This document shows, piece after piece, positions 20,001-27,471 of a stretch of 51,968 nt of DNA. Under the pieces are notes generated by a model. It saw nothing but the letters and a program-made list of their open reading frames with translations. It searched no databases and had not been told where the DNA came from. Made by a program: the position numbers and the translations under genes. Location of the stretch: contig NZ_RAVW01000012.1 of the NCBI RefSeq assembly GCF_003611585.1, forward strand, positions 1 through 51,968. The letters run 5' to 3'. Position 1 is the first letter of the stretch, and every line of letters begins with the position of its first letter. This DNA comes from Corallococcus exercitus (GTDB lineage Bacteria; Myxococcota; Myxococcia; Myxococcales; Myxococcaceae).

Positions 20001-20251
20001 AACCGCAACGTATACGTGCCCGGCGGGAGCTGGGGAATACGGTAGTTACCCTGTGCGTCGGTAACCACGGTCTGCTCGCCCTGCAGGTTGGGCGAGGTGG
20101 CGGTGACAACGACATCAGCTGCCGGCTTCTTGTCCTCAGTGTTGATGACAGTGCCGATGATGACGCTGGACTGCGCGAAAGCCGCGGATCCGTACAACAG
20201 ACCTGCAGCAAGGACGACTCCGGTTTCCCGAAGTACTTGTTTCACTTGCAT
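17072..20251 (-). CDS. Oar-like TonB-dependent outer membrane receptor
   Basis: 1059 residues from ATG 20251, chosen for the strong GGAGGGG ribosome site and the signal peptide that follows (MQVKQVLRETGVVLAAGLLYGSAAFA); the frame extends to 20311 but without merit. Order: carboxypeptidase-regulatory-like beta-sandwich (residues 28-110, VIIGTVINTEDKKPAADVVV through GTYTLRFEKESFKPF), plug domain (about 125-270, with DGLSTNDP and YMPEFGRSTGGVINAVTRSG), then a 22-strand-type barrel ending in a C-terminal aromatic, RFGVRYTF. The layout matches the Oar family of myxobacteria; Oar has been linked to protein export in Myxococcus xanthus, but the ligand here is unknown. It is divergent from the tonB-exbB-exbD-exbD genes. 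Confidence 0.92.
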   Translation of the reverse strand: MQVKQVLRETGVVLAAGLLYGSAAFAQSSVIIGTVINTEDKKPAADVVVTATSPNLQGEQTVVTDAQGNYRIPQLPPGTYTLRFEKESFKPFARPEIQLLLNRTIRVNVELLPENFTISETVVGSPPTIDVGSTNQGVNVDQEFIKRIAVARPVGKGGATRSFESLAELAPGAQSDQYGVSINGTTSPENGYVVDGLSTNDPAFGVNASPLSIEFVQDVNIITGGYMPEFGRSTGGVINAVTRSGSNEFHGSVFANWTPGALEGNRKLVIEDGTTVTGLNALSNLGDFGATLGGPILKDKLWFFAGFAPSFQRYEHTRALNAFTLNDDGEVAKDANGFSVVQQIPGSERTYFADSRTIQFMGKLTYLINQDHNVSFALNGTPTVSGGLGKLQISPRSGGLPAAQNSRPEDIGQTENRANTTALALKYAGAFMDKKVLVDANLGWFHQTAGTPPADGTAIGDTTGLAGYALAQYTRTRPLTQFENVPNAEEYCGTTTAEQALRCPATNYFVGGPGFMSEATLDRYQINAKATYLLNAAGTHVFKAGVDTEFLTFDQKKAYSGSVWLQESSSLVNGRRIWVDNRRYGYQTAPDTPVFESLQKSSTSGTTIGGFLQDSWSIANRVTLNLGVRYDVQSMYGGDGNLALKLGNQWSPRIGAVVDPFANGRAKLFVNFARYYEQVPLNMMDRAFPGERRFSARRYLAEPGEAGGCDPSTLEGQRGNCASDAFIAPRAESTANANQLYTGGLVQSEPVDPDIQPQSSDELVVGGEYELLANTRLGASYTHRDMNKVIEDMSRDDGNTYFLGNPGSGFAKEFPTPQRDYDAVTVYLNRTFTDGWLAQASYTWSRLYGNYPGLFRPENNQLDPNILADFDLIALLNNRTGLLPFDRTHAIKVFGAKEFNISNALSASIGLSYRGNSGTPINYLGAYPGYGQDETFILPRGSGGRTPWINSIDSNVGVNYRVSKDSVVSFTLDVFNLFNFQGVESVDDSYTFSQVLPVYDPKTKTSGTAADLPTADSEGRVPLADGSGNLAFEDVNKNYKNPDRYQAPRQIRFGVRYTF

Positions 20252-20294
20252 ACCAAACCCCTCCAAGGTGGGCTGCAACCGAAAATGACTCCGG

Positions 20295-20322
20295 AAAATA
20301 TCCGAGGTCAAGCAGTTGTCAA
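20295..20322 (-). promoter_or_regulatory. Predicted promoter of the receptor gene
   Basis: On the minus strand, TTGACA (20322-20317), a 16-nt spacer and TATTTT (20300-20295), placed 44 nt upstream of the receptor ATG. It is unusually close to the sigma-70 consensus for this GC-rich genome. Confidence 0.6.
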
Positions 20323-20390
20323 TAGACCGTTGCTTTTTGGTGACCAGTGGGGCATTGCGCGATCACGTTGGCGGCATCAAACACGGTTGC

Positions 20391-20418
20391 TTGAACCCGG
20401 AACCCTTTTCTGTATGGT
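20391..20418 (+). promoter_or_regulatory. Predicted promoter of tonB-exbB-exbD-exbD
   Basis: TTGAAC (20391-20396), 16-nt spacer, TATGGT (20413-20418), 63 nt upstream of the tonB ATG. It is divergent from the receptor promoter, with about 70 nt between the two -35 regions in which a shared regulator could bind; no clear dyad is seen there. Confidence 0.45.
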
Positions 20419-20481
20419 GGCCGCCCTTCAATCCGGGCATGGCGGGGACGGGCAGTCCACTGGTGAAGAGGAGTTACGTGC

Positions 20482-21225
20482 ATGTTCGATTCAGTCCTTG
20501 ACCGCGGGCAAGGACCCAAGTCGCGCTTCGGCGTGGGTGCTGGCGTTTCCACGGTGCTCCACGTCGGCCTGCTGGGTCTTGTGGCCTATCTCTCCACGCG
20601 CCCGCCTCCCGTGGAGGAGAAGGAAGTTGAGGTCACGCTGAAGGCGACCATGGCGCCGCCTCCGCCTCCTCCTCCTCCGCCTCCTCCGGCGTCGAAGCCG
20701 AAGACGGAGAAGAAGGTCACGCCCAAGAAGCCCAAGGACATGATCGTCCAGCCGAAGGAGATCCCGCAGCAGAAGCCGCAGGAGACCGAAGAGGCGCCCG
20801 AGCCCGAGGAAGAGGCGAGCGAGTCCGAGGTCGAGGGTGGCGTCGAAGGCGGCGTCGCGGGCGGTGTGGTGGGTGGCGTGGTCGGCGGTGTGATTGGCGG
20901 CGTGGTGGGCGGTCAGTTGGGTGGAACGGGCACGGACGTGCTGGCGTTCGGCCAGGGCATGACGCGTCCCGAGAAGATCGCGGGTCCCGAAGTCAGCTAC
21001 ACGCGTGAGGCCCTCGAGGCGCGCGTGCAGGGTCTGATGATCGTGAAGTGCGTGATCACGACCGAGGGAAAGGTCGAGCGCTGCCGCACGATCAAGCCGC
21101 TCCCTCACATGGAACAGGCCGTGATGGACGTGCTCACCGCCTCACGCTACAAGCCGGTCACGTTCCAGGGCAGGCCGGTCGAAGTTCAGTACACGTTCAA
21201 CTTCAACCTGAAGCTGCCGCGCTGA
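20482..21225 (+). CDS. tonB: TonB-family energy transducer
   Basis: 247 residues. One N-terminal membrane helix (about 22-41, VSTVLHVGLLGLVAYLS), a periplasmic spacer and a C-terminal TonB domain (about 165-247: VSYTREALEARVQGLMIVKCVITTEGKV, then YKPVTFQGRPVEVQYTFNFNLKL). The spacer holds a run of eleven prolines, a Lys/Glu/Pro rod and a Gly/Val repeat (EGGVEGGVAGGVVGGVV-like, about residues 118-150; DNA 20833-20932). TonB carries proton-motive energy from ExbB/ExbD to outer membrane receptors. ATG follows GAAGAGGAG. First of four genes in one direction. Confidence 0.93.
   Translation: MFDSVLDRGQGPKSRFGVGAGVSTVLHVGLLGLVAYLSTRPPPVEEKEVEVTLKATMAPPPPPPPPPPPASKPKTEKKVTPKKPKDMIVQPKEIPQQKPQETEEAPEPEEEASESEVEGGVEGGVAGGVVGGVVGGVIGGVVGGQLGGTGTDVLAFGQGMTRPEKIAGPEVSYTREALEARVQGLMIVKCVITTEGKVERCRTIKPLPHMEQAVMDVLTASRYKPVTFQGRPVEVQYTFNFNLKLPR
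20833..20932 (+). repeat. Gly-Gly-Val repeat in TonB spacer
   Basis: Imperfect tandem 12-nt units (ggtggcgtsgnn-like), each coding Gly-Gly-Val-x; about eight copies in the spacer of the TonB gene. Copies differ at third positions, so the array is under protein-level rather than purely DNA-level constraint. Confidence 0.75.
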
Positions 21226-21299
21226 TCCAGCCTGGCAGCCCCGCTTGAGCAGTCCGCCGAACATAACCCCGCGCTCGTGAGGAGGAGCGCTCCACAGCC

Positions 21300-21974
21300 A
21301 TGCAATTTACCCTTGCTGACATCTGGCACCACACGGGCCTCTTCGCCCGCTTGATCATCTTCACCCTCGCCATCATGTCGGTGGCGTCGCTGGTCGTCAT
21401 GGCGGAGCGGATCATCGTCTTCCGCAAGACGCGTTCTGACAGCCGCAACTTCGCCGCCAAGATGGGCGCGATCCTCGCGAAGGGCGACCTGACCACCGCC
21501 GCGAACACCAACCTGGGCAAGGACGTGGGCCACCTGGGCCGCGTGATCAACTCCGGCCTGACGGCATACCGGATCAGCCCTGGAAACAAGGACCTGGCGG
21601 TTGAGTCCGTGGCCCGCGCCCTGGAGCGCCAGGCGCAGCGCGAGGTGCAGAGCCTCAAGCGCGGCCTGGGCCTGCTGGCCACCGTCGGTTCGACGGCCCC
21701 GTTCGTCGGCCTGCTGGGCACCACGATGGGTATCGTGAACGCCTTCCAGCTCATGGCGGCCGCGGGTTCGGGCGGTCTGGCGACCATCTCCGCCGGTATT
21801 TCCGAGGCGCTCATCACCACGGCGTTCGGTCTGCTCGTGGCGATCCCCGCCGTGATGGCCTACAACTTCCTGCAGGGCTGGGTGGATGCCCGCTCCGTGG
21901 ACATCTCCGAGTCCTCCAACGAGTTCCTGGACGTGGTGGCGCGGCACGTGGGCGGCGGTTCGCACGCGGCCTGA
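21300..21974 (+). CDS. exbB: ExbB/TolQ-type proton channel subunit
   Basis: 224 residues of the MotA/TolQ/ExbB family. Three hydrophobic segments: about 15-40 (IIFTLAIMSVASLVVMAER), and the conserved pair spanning LLATVGSTAPFVGLLGTTMGIVNAF and ITTAFGLLVAIPAVMAYNFLQ. The VGSTAPFVGLLGTTMGI block is the family signature. ExbB pentamers surround the ExbD dimer and convert proton flow into TonB movement. ATG at 21300 follows GAGGAGG. Second gene of the tonB operon, 74 nt after tonB. Confidence 0.95.
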   Translation: MQFTLADIWHHTGLFARLIIFTLAIMSVASLVVMAERIIVFRKTRSDSRNFAAKMGAILAKGDLTTAANTNLGKDVGHLGRVINSGLTAYRISPGNKDLAVESVARALERQAQREVQSLKRGLGLLATVGSTAPFVGLLGTTMGIVNAFQLMAAAGSGGLATISAGISEALITTAFGLLVAIPAVMAYNFLQGWVDARSVDISESSNEFLDVVARHVGGGSHAA

Positions 21975-22075
21975 GTCGTAGCCCACACCCTGGGACCCCC
22001 CACCCATGAGGGTGGCTCGGCTGAGAAGCCGCGCTGCCCCGGGGTGGGAATCCCTTCCCGGACACAGGTGCACGC

Positions 22076-22486
22076 ATGGGAATGTCAGCAGGCCCCAAAG
22101 GGGGCATCAAGAGCGAGATCAACGTCACGCCCCTGGTGGACGTGGTGTTGGTGCTCCTCATCATCTTCATGGTCGTGACGCCCATGCTCCAGCGCGGCAA
22201 GTCCGTGGAGCTGCCCAAGGCCACGGAGATCGAAAAGGAAGGCAAGGAAGCCGACCCGCTGATCCTCTCCATCACCCCGGACAAGAAGATGTTCGTGGAG
22301 AACGATGAGGTCGACGAGAAGGGGCTCCAGGAGAAGATCGCCGCCGAGCTGGTGAAGGATCCAGGCAAGAAGATCCTGCTGAAGGGTGACAACGCCCTGA
22401 ACGTGGGCGATGTGCGCAAGGTGCTGGACACGGCCCGCAAGGCGAAGGCGAAGCAGATCGCCCTGGGTGTCGAGGAGAAGAAGTAA
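22076..22486 (+). CDS. exbD: ExbD/TolR-type transport protein, copy 1
   Basis: 136 residues. One membrane helix near the N-terminus preceded by SEINVTPLVDVVLVLLIIFMVVTPML; the Asp in PLVDVV is the proton-carrying residue of ExbD/TolR. The C-terminal periplasmic domain (about 45-136) is typical. An in-frame ATG two codons later (22082) is an alternative start. A 101-nt gap separates it from exbB, and its stop overlaps the next ATG by one base (TAATG at 22484). Confidence 0.93.
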   Translation: MGMSAGPKGGIKSEINVTPLVDVVLVLLIIFMVVTPMLQRGKSVELPKATEIEKEGKEADPLILSITPDKKMFVENDEVDEKGLQEKIAAELVKDPGKKILLKGDNALNVGDVRKVLDTARKAKAKQIALGVEEKK

Positions 22487-23001
22487 TGTCCCGAGGAACC
22501 AAGCAGCGTCAGTGGGTCAAGCCCGCGTCCGCGCCGAACTCGGAGATCAACGTCACGCCGCTGGTGGACGTGGTGCTGGTGCTCCTCATCATCTTCATGG
22601 TGGTGACGCCTCTCCTGGAGAAGGACATCCTCGTCCGGGTCCCGGAGACGGAAGTGGAGGAGAACCAGCCGCCGCCGGAGCCGGATGATCAGCAGATCGT
22701 CGTGCAGGTGGACAAGGCCGGCGCCTACTCCATCAACACGGAGCAGATCCCCGCGTCGGACTACATCCCCCGCCTCAAGCGGATGCTGAACGCCAAGAAG
22801 CCGGACGAGAAGGTCGTCTTCTTCATGGCGGATGACGCGGCGAACTACGGCAAGCTCGTGGTGGCGCTCGACGGCGCCCGTGCCGCGGGAGCGAAGATCC
22901 TGGGCATGGCCACCGAGCTTCCCCAGAACGCGGTCATCCAGGGCACGGCGACCACGCCGGACGGTGCGGCACCCGCGCCTGCCCCCACGCCGGCGCCCTG
23001 A
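22486..23001 (+). CDS. exbD: ExbD/TolR-type transport protein, copy 2
   Basis: 171 residues, a second ExbD in tandem. It has the same SEINVTPLVDVVLVLLIIFMVVTP membrane block including the essential Asp, but the periplasmic part is different and longer and ends in an Ala/Pro tail (APAPAPTPAP). The two copies match at 64 or 65 of 67 nt through the membrane block yet diverge elsewhere, consistent with an old duplication under strong constraint on that segment. Two ExbD paralogs beside one ExbB are common in delta-proteobacterial TonB sets and may form an ExbD heterodimer. Followed by a strong terminator. Confidence 0.93.
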   Translation: MSRGTKQRQWVKPASAPNSEINVTPLVDVVLVLLIIFMVVTPLLEKDILVRVPETEVEENQPPPEPDDQQIVVQVDKAGAYSINTEQIPASDYIPRLKRMLNAKKPDEKVVFFMADDAANYGKLVVALDGARAAGAKILGMATELPQNAVIQGTATTPDGAAPAPAPTPAP

Positions 23002-23053
23002 TCCACAGCTTCAGGCAGCGCTGACGCGCGAAGCCTCGTCACTGATTCCATCC

Positions 23054-23096
23054 GAAGCCCGCTGGCGTTCCGACGCCAGCGGGCTTCTGCTTTTTT
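23054..23096 (+). terminator. Rho-independent terminator of the tonB operon
   Basis: Perfect 15-bp stem (23054-23068 with 23073-23087), TCCG loop, then TGC and six T (23091-23096). It lies 52 nt after the second exbD stop. Best terminator in the window. Confidence 0.92.
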
Positions 23097-23227
23097 CGGG
23101 CAACGTGTCCCCGACCGGGACCCGACGTCTGGCGCGATGGATGGCCGCGGGTGGCCGCCCACGAGGACGCAGGGCCGGTATGGGCATTGCTCTCCCCTCC
23201 CCCATACGGGTTGGGACGGGGGAGACG

Positions 23228-24862
23228 ATGCTGGCGAGGGTGCGGTCGGGGGCGTTGATGGGCATCGACGCGGTGGTGGTGGAGTGCGAGGTCGACATGG
23301 CCCTCGGACTGCCCTACTTCAACGTCGTGGGGTTGCCGGAGGGAGCAGCCCGGGAGTCGAAGGTCCGGGTGGTCTCCGCGCTGAAGAACGCGGGCTTCGA
23401 CCTTCCGCAGAAGCGGATCACGGTCAATCTGGCGCCGGCGGATCTGCGCAAGGAAGGGGCGGCGTTCGAGCTGCCCATCGCGCTGGGTGTCCTGGCGGCG
23501 GCACGGCTGATGGAGGAGGAGCCCCTGGGGCGCTACCTCTTTGGCGGCGAGCTGTCGCTGGACGGCTCCATCAAGCCCATCAAGGGCGTGCTGCCCCTGG
23601 CCGTGGCGGCCCGCAACGGCGGCTATCGCGGGATCATGGTGCCGGCCGCGAACGCAGCGGAGGGAGCGTTGGTGGAGGGAATCCAGGTGCTGCCGGTGGC
23701 CCACCTGCGCGAGGCGGTGGGGCACCTCACGGGCGAGGCGCCCCTGACGCCGCTGACACGCACGGGGACTGCGCCAGGGGCTCGTCGCCAGGAGGTCGCG
23801 GACATGGCCGACGTGCGCGGGCAGCCGGAACTGAAGCTGGCGTTGGAGCTGGCGGCGGCCGGCGGCCACAACCTACTGATGGCCGGACCTCCGGGTTCAG
23901 GCAAGACGATGCTGGCTCGGCGGCTGCCGGGCATCCTTCCTGAGATGACGTTCGATGAGGCCCTGGAGGTGACGAAGGTCTACTCCATCCAGGGACTGCT
24001 GGGGGACGAACAGGCGCTGGTGCAAGAGCGGCCGTTCCGCTCGCCCCACCACACGCTGTCCGACGCAGGACTGGTGGGTGGAGGCCCCATGGCGCGTCCG
24101 GGAGAGTTGTCCCTGGCGCATCATGGGGTGCTGTTCCTCGACGAGCTTCCGGAGTTCCGGAAGAACGTCCTGGAGGTGCTGCGACAGCCCCTGGAGGAAG
24201 GGGTCATCCACCTGGCGCGGGCCACTCAGCACATCACCTATCCGTGCCGCGTCATGCTGGTCGCGGCGATGAACCCCTGTCCCTGTGGCTATTTCAACGT
24301 CCCGGGGCACAAGTGCACCTGCCGCGAGCACCGCGTCTTCGACTACCACACGCGCATCAGCGGGCCGTTGATGGACCGCATCGACATCACCGTGCAGACG
24401 CGGCCGGTGGAGTACCACCAGCTGGCGGCGAAGACGCCGGAGCTGCCGAGCCAGTACTACCGGCAGCGAGTCCAGGCCGCGCGCGAGCGGCAGCGCGTCC
24501 GCTTCCAGGACACGCCAGACGTGCACTGCAACGCACAGATGCCATCGCATCTGCTGCGCCGCTTCTGCGTGCTGTCTCCGAGCGCGGAGAAGGATCTGAA
24601 AAAGGCGGTTCAGCAACACGGCCTGTCCGCTCGGGCGCACGACCGCATCCTCAAGCTGGCACTGACCCGCGCGGACCTGGAGGACCACGGACGTATCGAG
24701 GACGTGGACCTGCGACTCGCCGTCGACTGCCGGATGCTGGACCGCCGGGGCTGGCTGCATACAAATACCCAGGGAGCAGTGGCTTTACCCCTCCCCTCGC
24801 CTGTCAGGAACCCGCCTTCCGAGAACGACGGGAGCCACGGCTTCCCGCCCTACAAGAGCTGA
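23228..24862 (+). CDS. comM: ComM/YifB family Mg-chelatase-like AAA+ ATPase
   Basis: 544 residues from ATG 23228, after GGGGGAG; the longer frame upstream (to 22832) covers the exbD gene and terminator and is not real. Order: N-terminal ChlI-like subdomain (1-165, ALMGIDAVVVECEVDMALGLPYFNVVGLPE), AAA+ core with Walker A MAGPPGSGKTML (near 218) and Walker B GVLFLDELPEF, a zinc-type Cys group (NPCPCGYFNVPGHKCTCRE), and a C-terminal Mg_chelatase_C domain (430-510). ComM is a hexameric helicase that extends branch migration during natural transformation. The C-terminal about 25 residues (78 nt) overlap the convergent NADH dehydrogenase gene. Confidence 0.92.
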   Translation: MLARVRSGALMGIDAVVVECEVDMALGLPYFNVVGLPEGAARESKVRVVSALKNAGFDLPQKRITVNLAPADLRKEGAAFELPIALGVLAAARLMEEEPLGRYLFGGELSLDGSIKPIKGVLPLAVAARNGGYRGIMVPAANAAEGALVEGIQVLPVAHLREAVGHLTGEAPLTPLTRTGTAPGARRQEVADMADVRGQPELKLALELAAAGGHNLLMAGPPGSGKTMLARRLPGILPEMTFDEALEVTKVYSIQGLLGDEQALVQERPFRSPHHTLSDAGLVGGGPMARPGELSLAHHGVLFLDELPEFRKNVLEVLRQPLEEGVIHLARATQHITYPCRVMLVAAMNPCPCGYFNVPGHKCTCREHRVFDYHTRISGPLMDRIDITVQTRPVEYHQLAAKTPELPSQYYRQRVQAARERQRVRFQDTPDVHCNAQMPSHLLRRFCVLSPSAEKDLKKAVQQHGLSARAHDRILKLALTRADLEDHGRIEDVDLRLAVDCRMLDRRGWLHTNTQGAVALPLPSPVRNPPSENDGSHGFPPYKS

Positions 24863-26215
24863 CCCTTCCCCAGCGGGCAAGGGATGCACGACCCGCTCAT
24901 CCAGGCGGGGCGCGGGGCCGGTGATGATCCGCGCCGACCTGCCGAACGTCAGGTACGAGTAGGCCCAGTTGAGCAGCACGGCCAGCTTGCTTCGGAAGCC
25001 GATGAGGAAGGTGATGTGGATGAAGAGCCAGGCCAGCCAGGCGATGAAGCCGGATTGCTTGACGCGGCGGAAGGCCACGCCCACGGCATGGCCCCTGCCG
25101 ATGACGGCGTAGGTTCCCCGGTCCCAGTAGCGGAACGGCTGCATGGGCTGGCCCGCGAGCTGGCGGCGGAGGTTGAGCACCGCGTGCTTGCCCTCCTGCA
25201 TCGCCGCGGGCGCCACTCCTGGGACCGCGCTTCCGTCGTCCTGTTTCACGAGCGCCAGGTCACCCACGACGAAGATGTCGGGATGCCCGGGCACGGTGAG
25301 CTCGGGCGTCACCGGGACGCGGCCTGCCCTGTCCAGCGTCACACCCAGCGAGCGGGCCACGGGCGAGGCCTCCACACCCGCGGCCCAGAGCACCGTACGG
25401 GCCGCCAGATGTTCAGGGCCCATGTCCACGCCCGCCGCGTCGATGTTCGTCACCCGGGTGCCCGTGCGGACCTCAACGCCGAGCTTCTCCAGCACCCGGC
25501 GGGCCTCGCCCGAAAGATTCTCCGGGTAGGTGGGAAGCACGCGGTCCATGCCCTCGATGAGGATGACGCGCGCATCCCGGGGGTCGATGTTCTGGAAGTC
25601 ACCCGACAATGAATTGCGGCTGATCTCCGCCAGGGCTCCCGCCAGCTCTACGCCCGTGGGGCCCGCGCCAATGATGGCGAAGGTGAGCAGCGCGCGGCGG
25701 CGCTCGGGGTCCGGTTCGCGCTCGGCCTGCTCGAAGGCGAGCAGCACACGGCGGCGGATCTCCAGGGCATCCTCGACGGTCTTCAACCCCATCGAGTGCC
25801 GCGACCATGCCTCGTTGCCGAAGTACGAGTGCGTCGCTCCGGTGGCCACGATGAGGAAGTCGTACGCCAGCTCGCCGTCCGCCAGGACGACACGCTTGCG
25901 CGCGGTGTCCACGCCGGTCACTTCCGCGAGCAGCACCTGGACGTGACTGCGACCAAGCATCGCCCGCAGCGGCGCGGCGATGTCGCTGGGGCTCAGCGTC
26001 GCCGTGGCCACCTGGTACAGCAGGGGCTGGAAGAGGTGGTGGTTGTGACGGTCCACCATCGTGACGCGAACCCCTGCCTTACGCAGGTACCGGGCCGCGT
26101 AGAGGCCGCCGAAGCCGCCTCCCAGGATGACCACATGGGGAAGGTTCTCACGGGTCGTATTCACGGGATGAGATGTCACGCCGACGTGCCCGGGATTCAA
26201 TGCAAAGCCTTCCAT
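24785..26215 (-). CDS. Type II NADH:quinone oxidoreductase (NDH-2-like)
   Basis: 476 residues from ATG 26215; a GTG at 26179 is also possible, while the frame back to 26548 is rejected because it runs across the recA promoter region. Two Rossmann folds: [22 protein letters not shown] (FAD) and FAIIGAGPTGVELAGALAEIS (NADH), then DIFVVGDLA (FAD-ribityl motif). The C-terminal WLAWLFIHITFLIGFRSKLAVLLNWAYSY is an amphipathic membrane-anchoring segment as in NDH-2. It oxidises NADH and reduces membrane quinone without pumping protons. The last residues, basic and low complexity, are encoded antisense to the end of comM. Divergent from recA. Confidence 0.9.
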   Translation of the reverse strand: MEGFALNPGHVGVTSHPVNTTRENLPHVVILGGGFGGLYAARYLRKAGVRVTMVDRHNHHLFQPLLYQVATATLSPSDIAAPLRAMLGRSHVQVLLAEVTGVDTARKRVVLADGELAYDFLIVATGATHSYFGNEAWSRHSMGLKTVEDALEIRRRVLLAFEQAEREPDPERRRALLTFAIIGAGPTGVELAGALAEISRNSLSGDFQNIDPRDARVILIEGMDRVLPTYPENLSGEARRVLEKLGVEVRTGTRVTNIDAAGVDMGPEHLAARTVLWAAGVEASPVARSLGVTLDRAGRVPVTPELTVPGHPDIFVVGDLALVKQDDGSAVPGVAPAAMQEGKHAVLNLRRQLAGQPMQPFRYWDRGTYAVIGRGHAVGVAFRRVKQSGFIAWLAWLFIHITFLIGFRSKLAVLLNWAYSYLTFGRSARIITGPAPRLDERVVHPLPAGEGSALVGREAVAPVVLGRRVPDRRGEG

Positions 26216-26445
26216 CCCACCAAGCTGGCCTGTCACGTCCCCCCGTGTCTGCTTATGCGCGGACGCCCTCTCCTTGCGACTTCTCATCCCCCGGGAGACA
26301 GCCATGCCGCTCCGCCACTTCGGACGGACCGGGCGGACCTGGACGCCCTTGCAGGCCCATCTCCCCGGAAGCCTGCGCGGCATGACCGTTGCTCTGCCTG
26401 CCGCCGAGGCATCCAGCCCGCAGGGCGGCGAGGGAGTCAGACGAG

Positions 26446-27471
26446 ATGAGCAGGCTGACGGAGAAGTTGAAGGCAGTGGCGGCGGCGGTGGCGTCCATCG
26501 AGAAGCAGTTCGGCCGGGGCGCGGTGATGACGCTCGGCGCGGACGCACCGGAGCAGAAGGTGGCGGTCATTCCCACGGGCTCGGTGGGATTGGACCGGGC
26601 GCTGGGCGTGGGGGGTTATCCGCGAGGACGCGTGGTGGAGCTGTTCGGCAATGAGTCCTCCGGCAAGACGACGCTCACCCTGCATGCCATTGCCCAGGTG
26701 CAGGCCGTGGGAGGCGTGGCGGCCTTCATCGACGCGGAGCACGCGCTGGACCTGTCCTACGCGCGCAAGCTGGGGGTGCGCACGGAGGAACTGCTTGTGG
26801 CGCAACCGGACACCGGTGAGCAGGCGCTCGAGATCACCGAGCAGCTCGTGCGCTCGGGCGCCGTGGACCTCATCGTGGTGGATTCGGTGGCGGCGCTGGT
26901 GCCCCGCGCGGAAATCGAAGGGGAGATGGGGGACGCGCACATGGGCGTCCAGGCGCGGCTGATGAGTCAGGCCCTGCGGAAGCTCACCGGCGCCGTGAGC
27001 CGCTCCGGCACCTGCATCATCTTCATCAACCAGATCCGCATGAAGATTGGCGTGATGTTCGGCAACCCGGAGACGACCACGGGCGGCAACGCGCTGAAGT
27101 TCTACGCGTCGGTGCGGATGGAGATCCGCCGCACGGGCAACCTCAAGGAGGGCGATGCGGTGGTGGGCTCACGGGCCCGCGTGAAGGTGGTGAAGAACAA
27201 GCTGGCGCCACCGTTCCAGGAGGCGGAGTTCGACGTGCTCTACGGCACGGGCATCCACCGCGCCGCCGAGGTGCTGGACCTGGCCGTGGGCGCGGGTGTG
27301 GTGGAGAAGTCGGGCAGCCACTTCAGCCTGCGGGGCGAACGCATCGGCCAGGGCCGCGAGCGCGCGTGCGAGTGGTTGCGAGAGCACCCGGACGTCCTGG
27401 AGTCTCTCGCCCGGGACCTGGTGGGTGCGGCCACGCCTGCCGTGCCGCCCGCGTCCGCCGAGGCGGCCTAG
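26446..27471 (+). CDS. recA: Recombinase RecA
   Basis: 341 residues from ATG 26446 ([11 protein letters not shown]), preceded by GGCGAGGGAG. RecA core is complete: Walker [10 protein letters not shown] (residues 68-76), [20 protein letters not shown], loop L1/L2 with [24 protein letters not shown], and a short C-terminal lobe. The residue before the Walker Glu is Asn69 where most RecA proteins have Pro (GPESSGKTT). RecA forms the ATP-dependent filament for homologous recombination and SOS induction. Myxobacteria are known to carry two recA genes, so this may be one of two. I saw no convincing SOS box upstream. Its TAG shares a CTAG with the convergent gene's stop. Confidence 0.97.
   Translation: MSRLTEKLKAVAAAVASIEKQFGRGAVMTLGADAPEQKVAVIPTGSVGLDRALGVGGYPRGRVVELFGNESSGKTTLTLHAIAQVQAVGGVAAFIDAEHALDLSYARKLGVRTEELLVAQPDTGEQALEITEQLVRSGAVDLIVVDSVAALVPRAEIEGEMGDAHMGVQARLMSQALRKLTGAVSRSGTCIIFINQIRMKIGVMFGNPETTTGGNALKFYASVRMEIRRTGNLKEGDAVVGSRARVKVVKNKLAPPFQEAEFDVLYGTGIHRAAEVLDLAVGAGVVEKSGSHFSLRGERIGQGRERACEWLREHPDVLESLARDLVGAATPAVPPASAEAA

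Noticed and set aside
26216-26445. SOS box upstream of recA
   Set aside because: No dyad close to a LexA-type consensus was found; regulation left unassigned.
24863-26548. Upstream start of the NADH dehydrogenase at 26548
   Set aside because: It would cover the divergent recA start and the added N-terminus is Arg/Pro low complexity.
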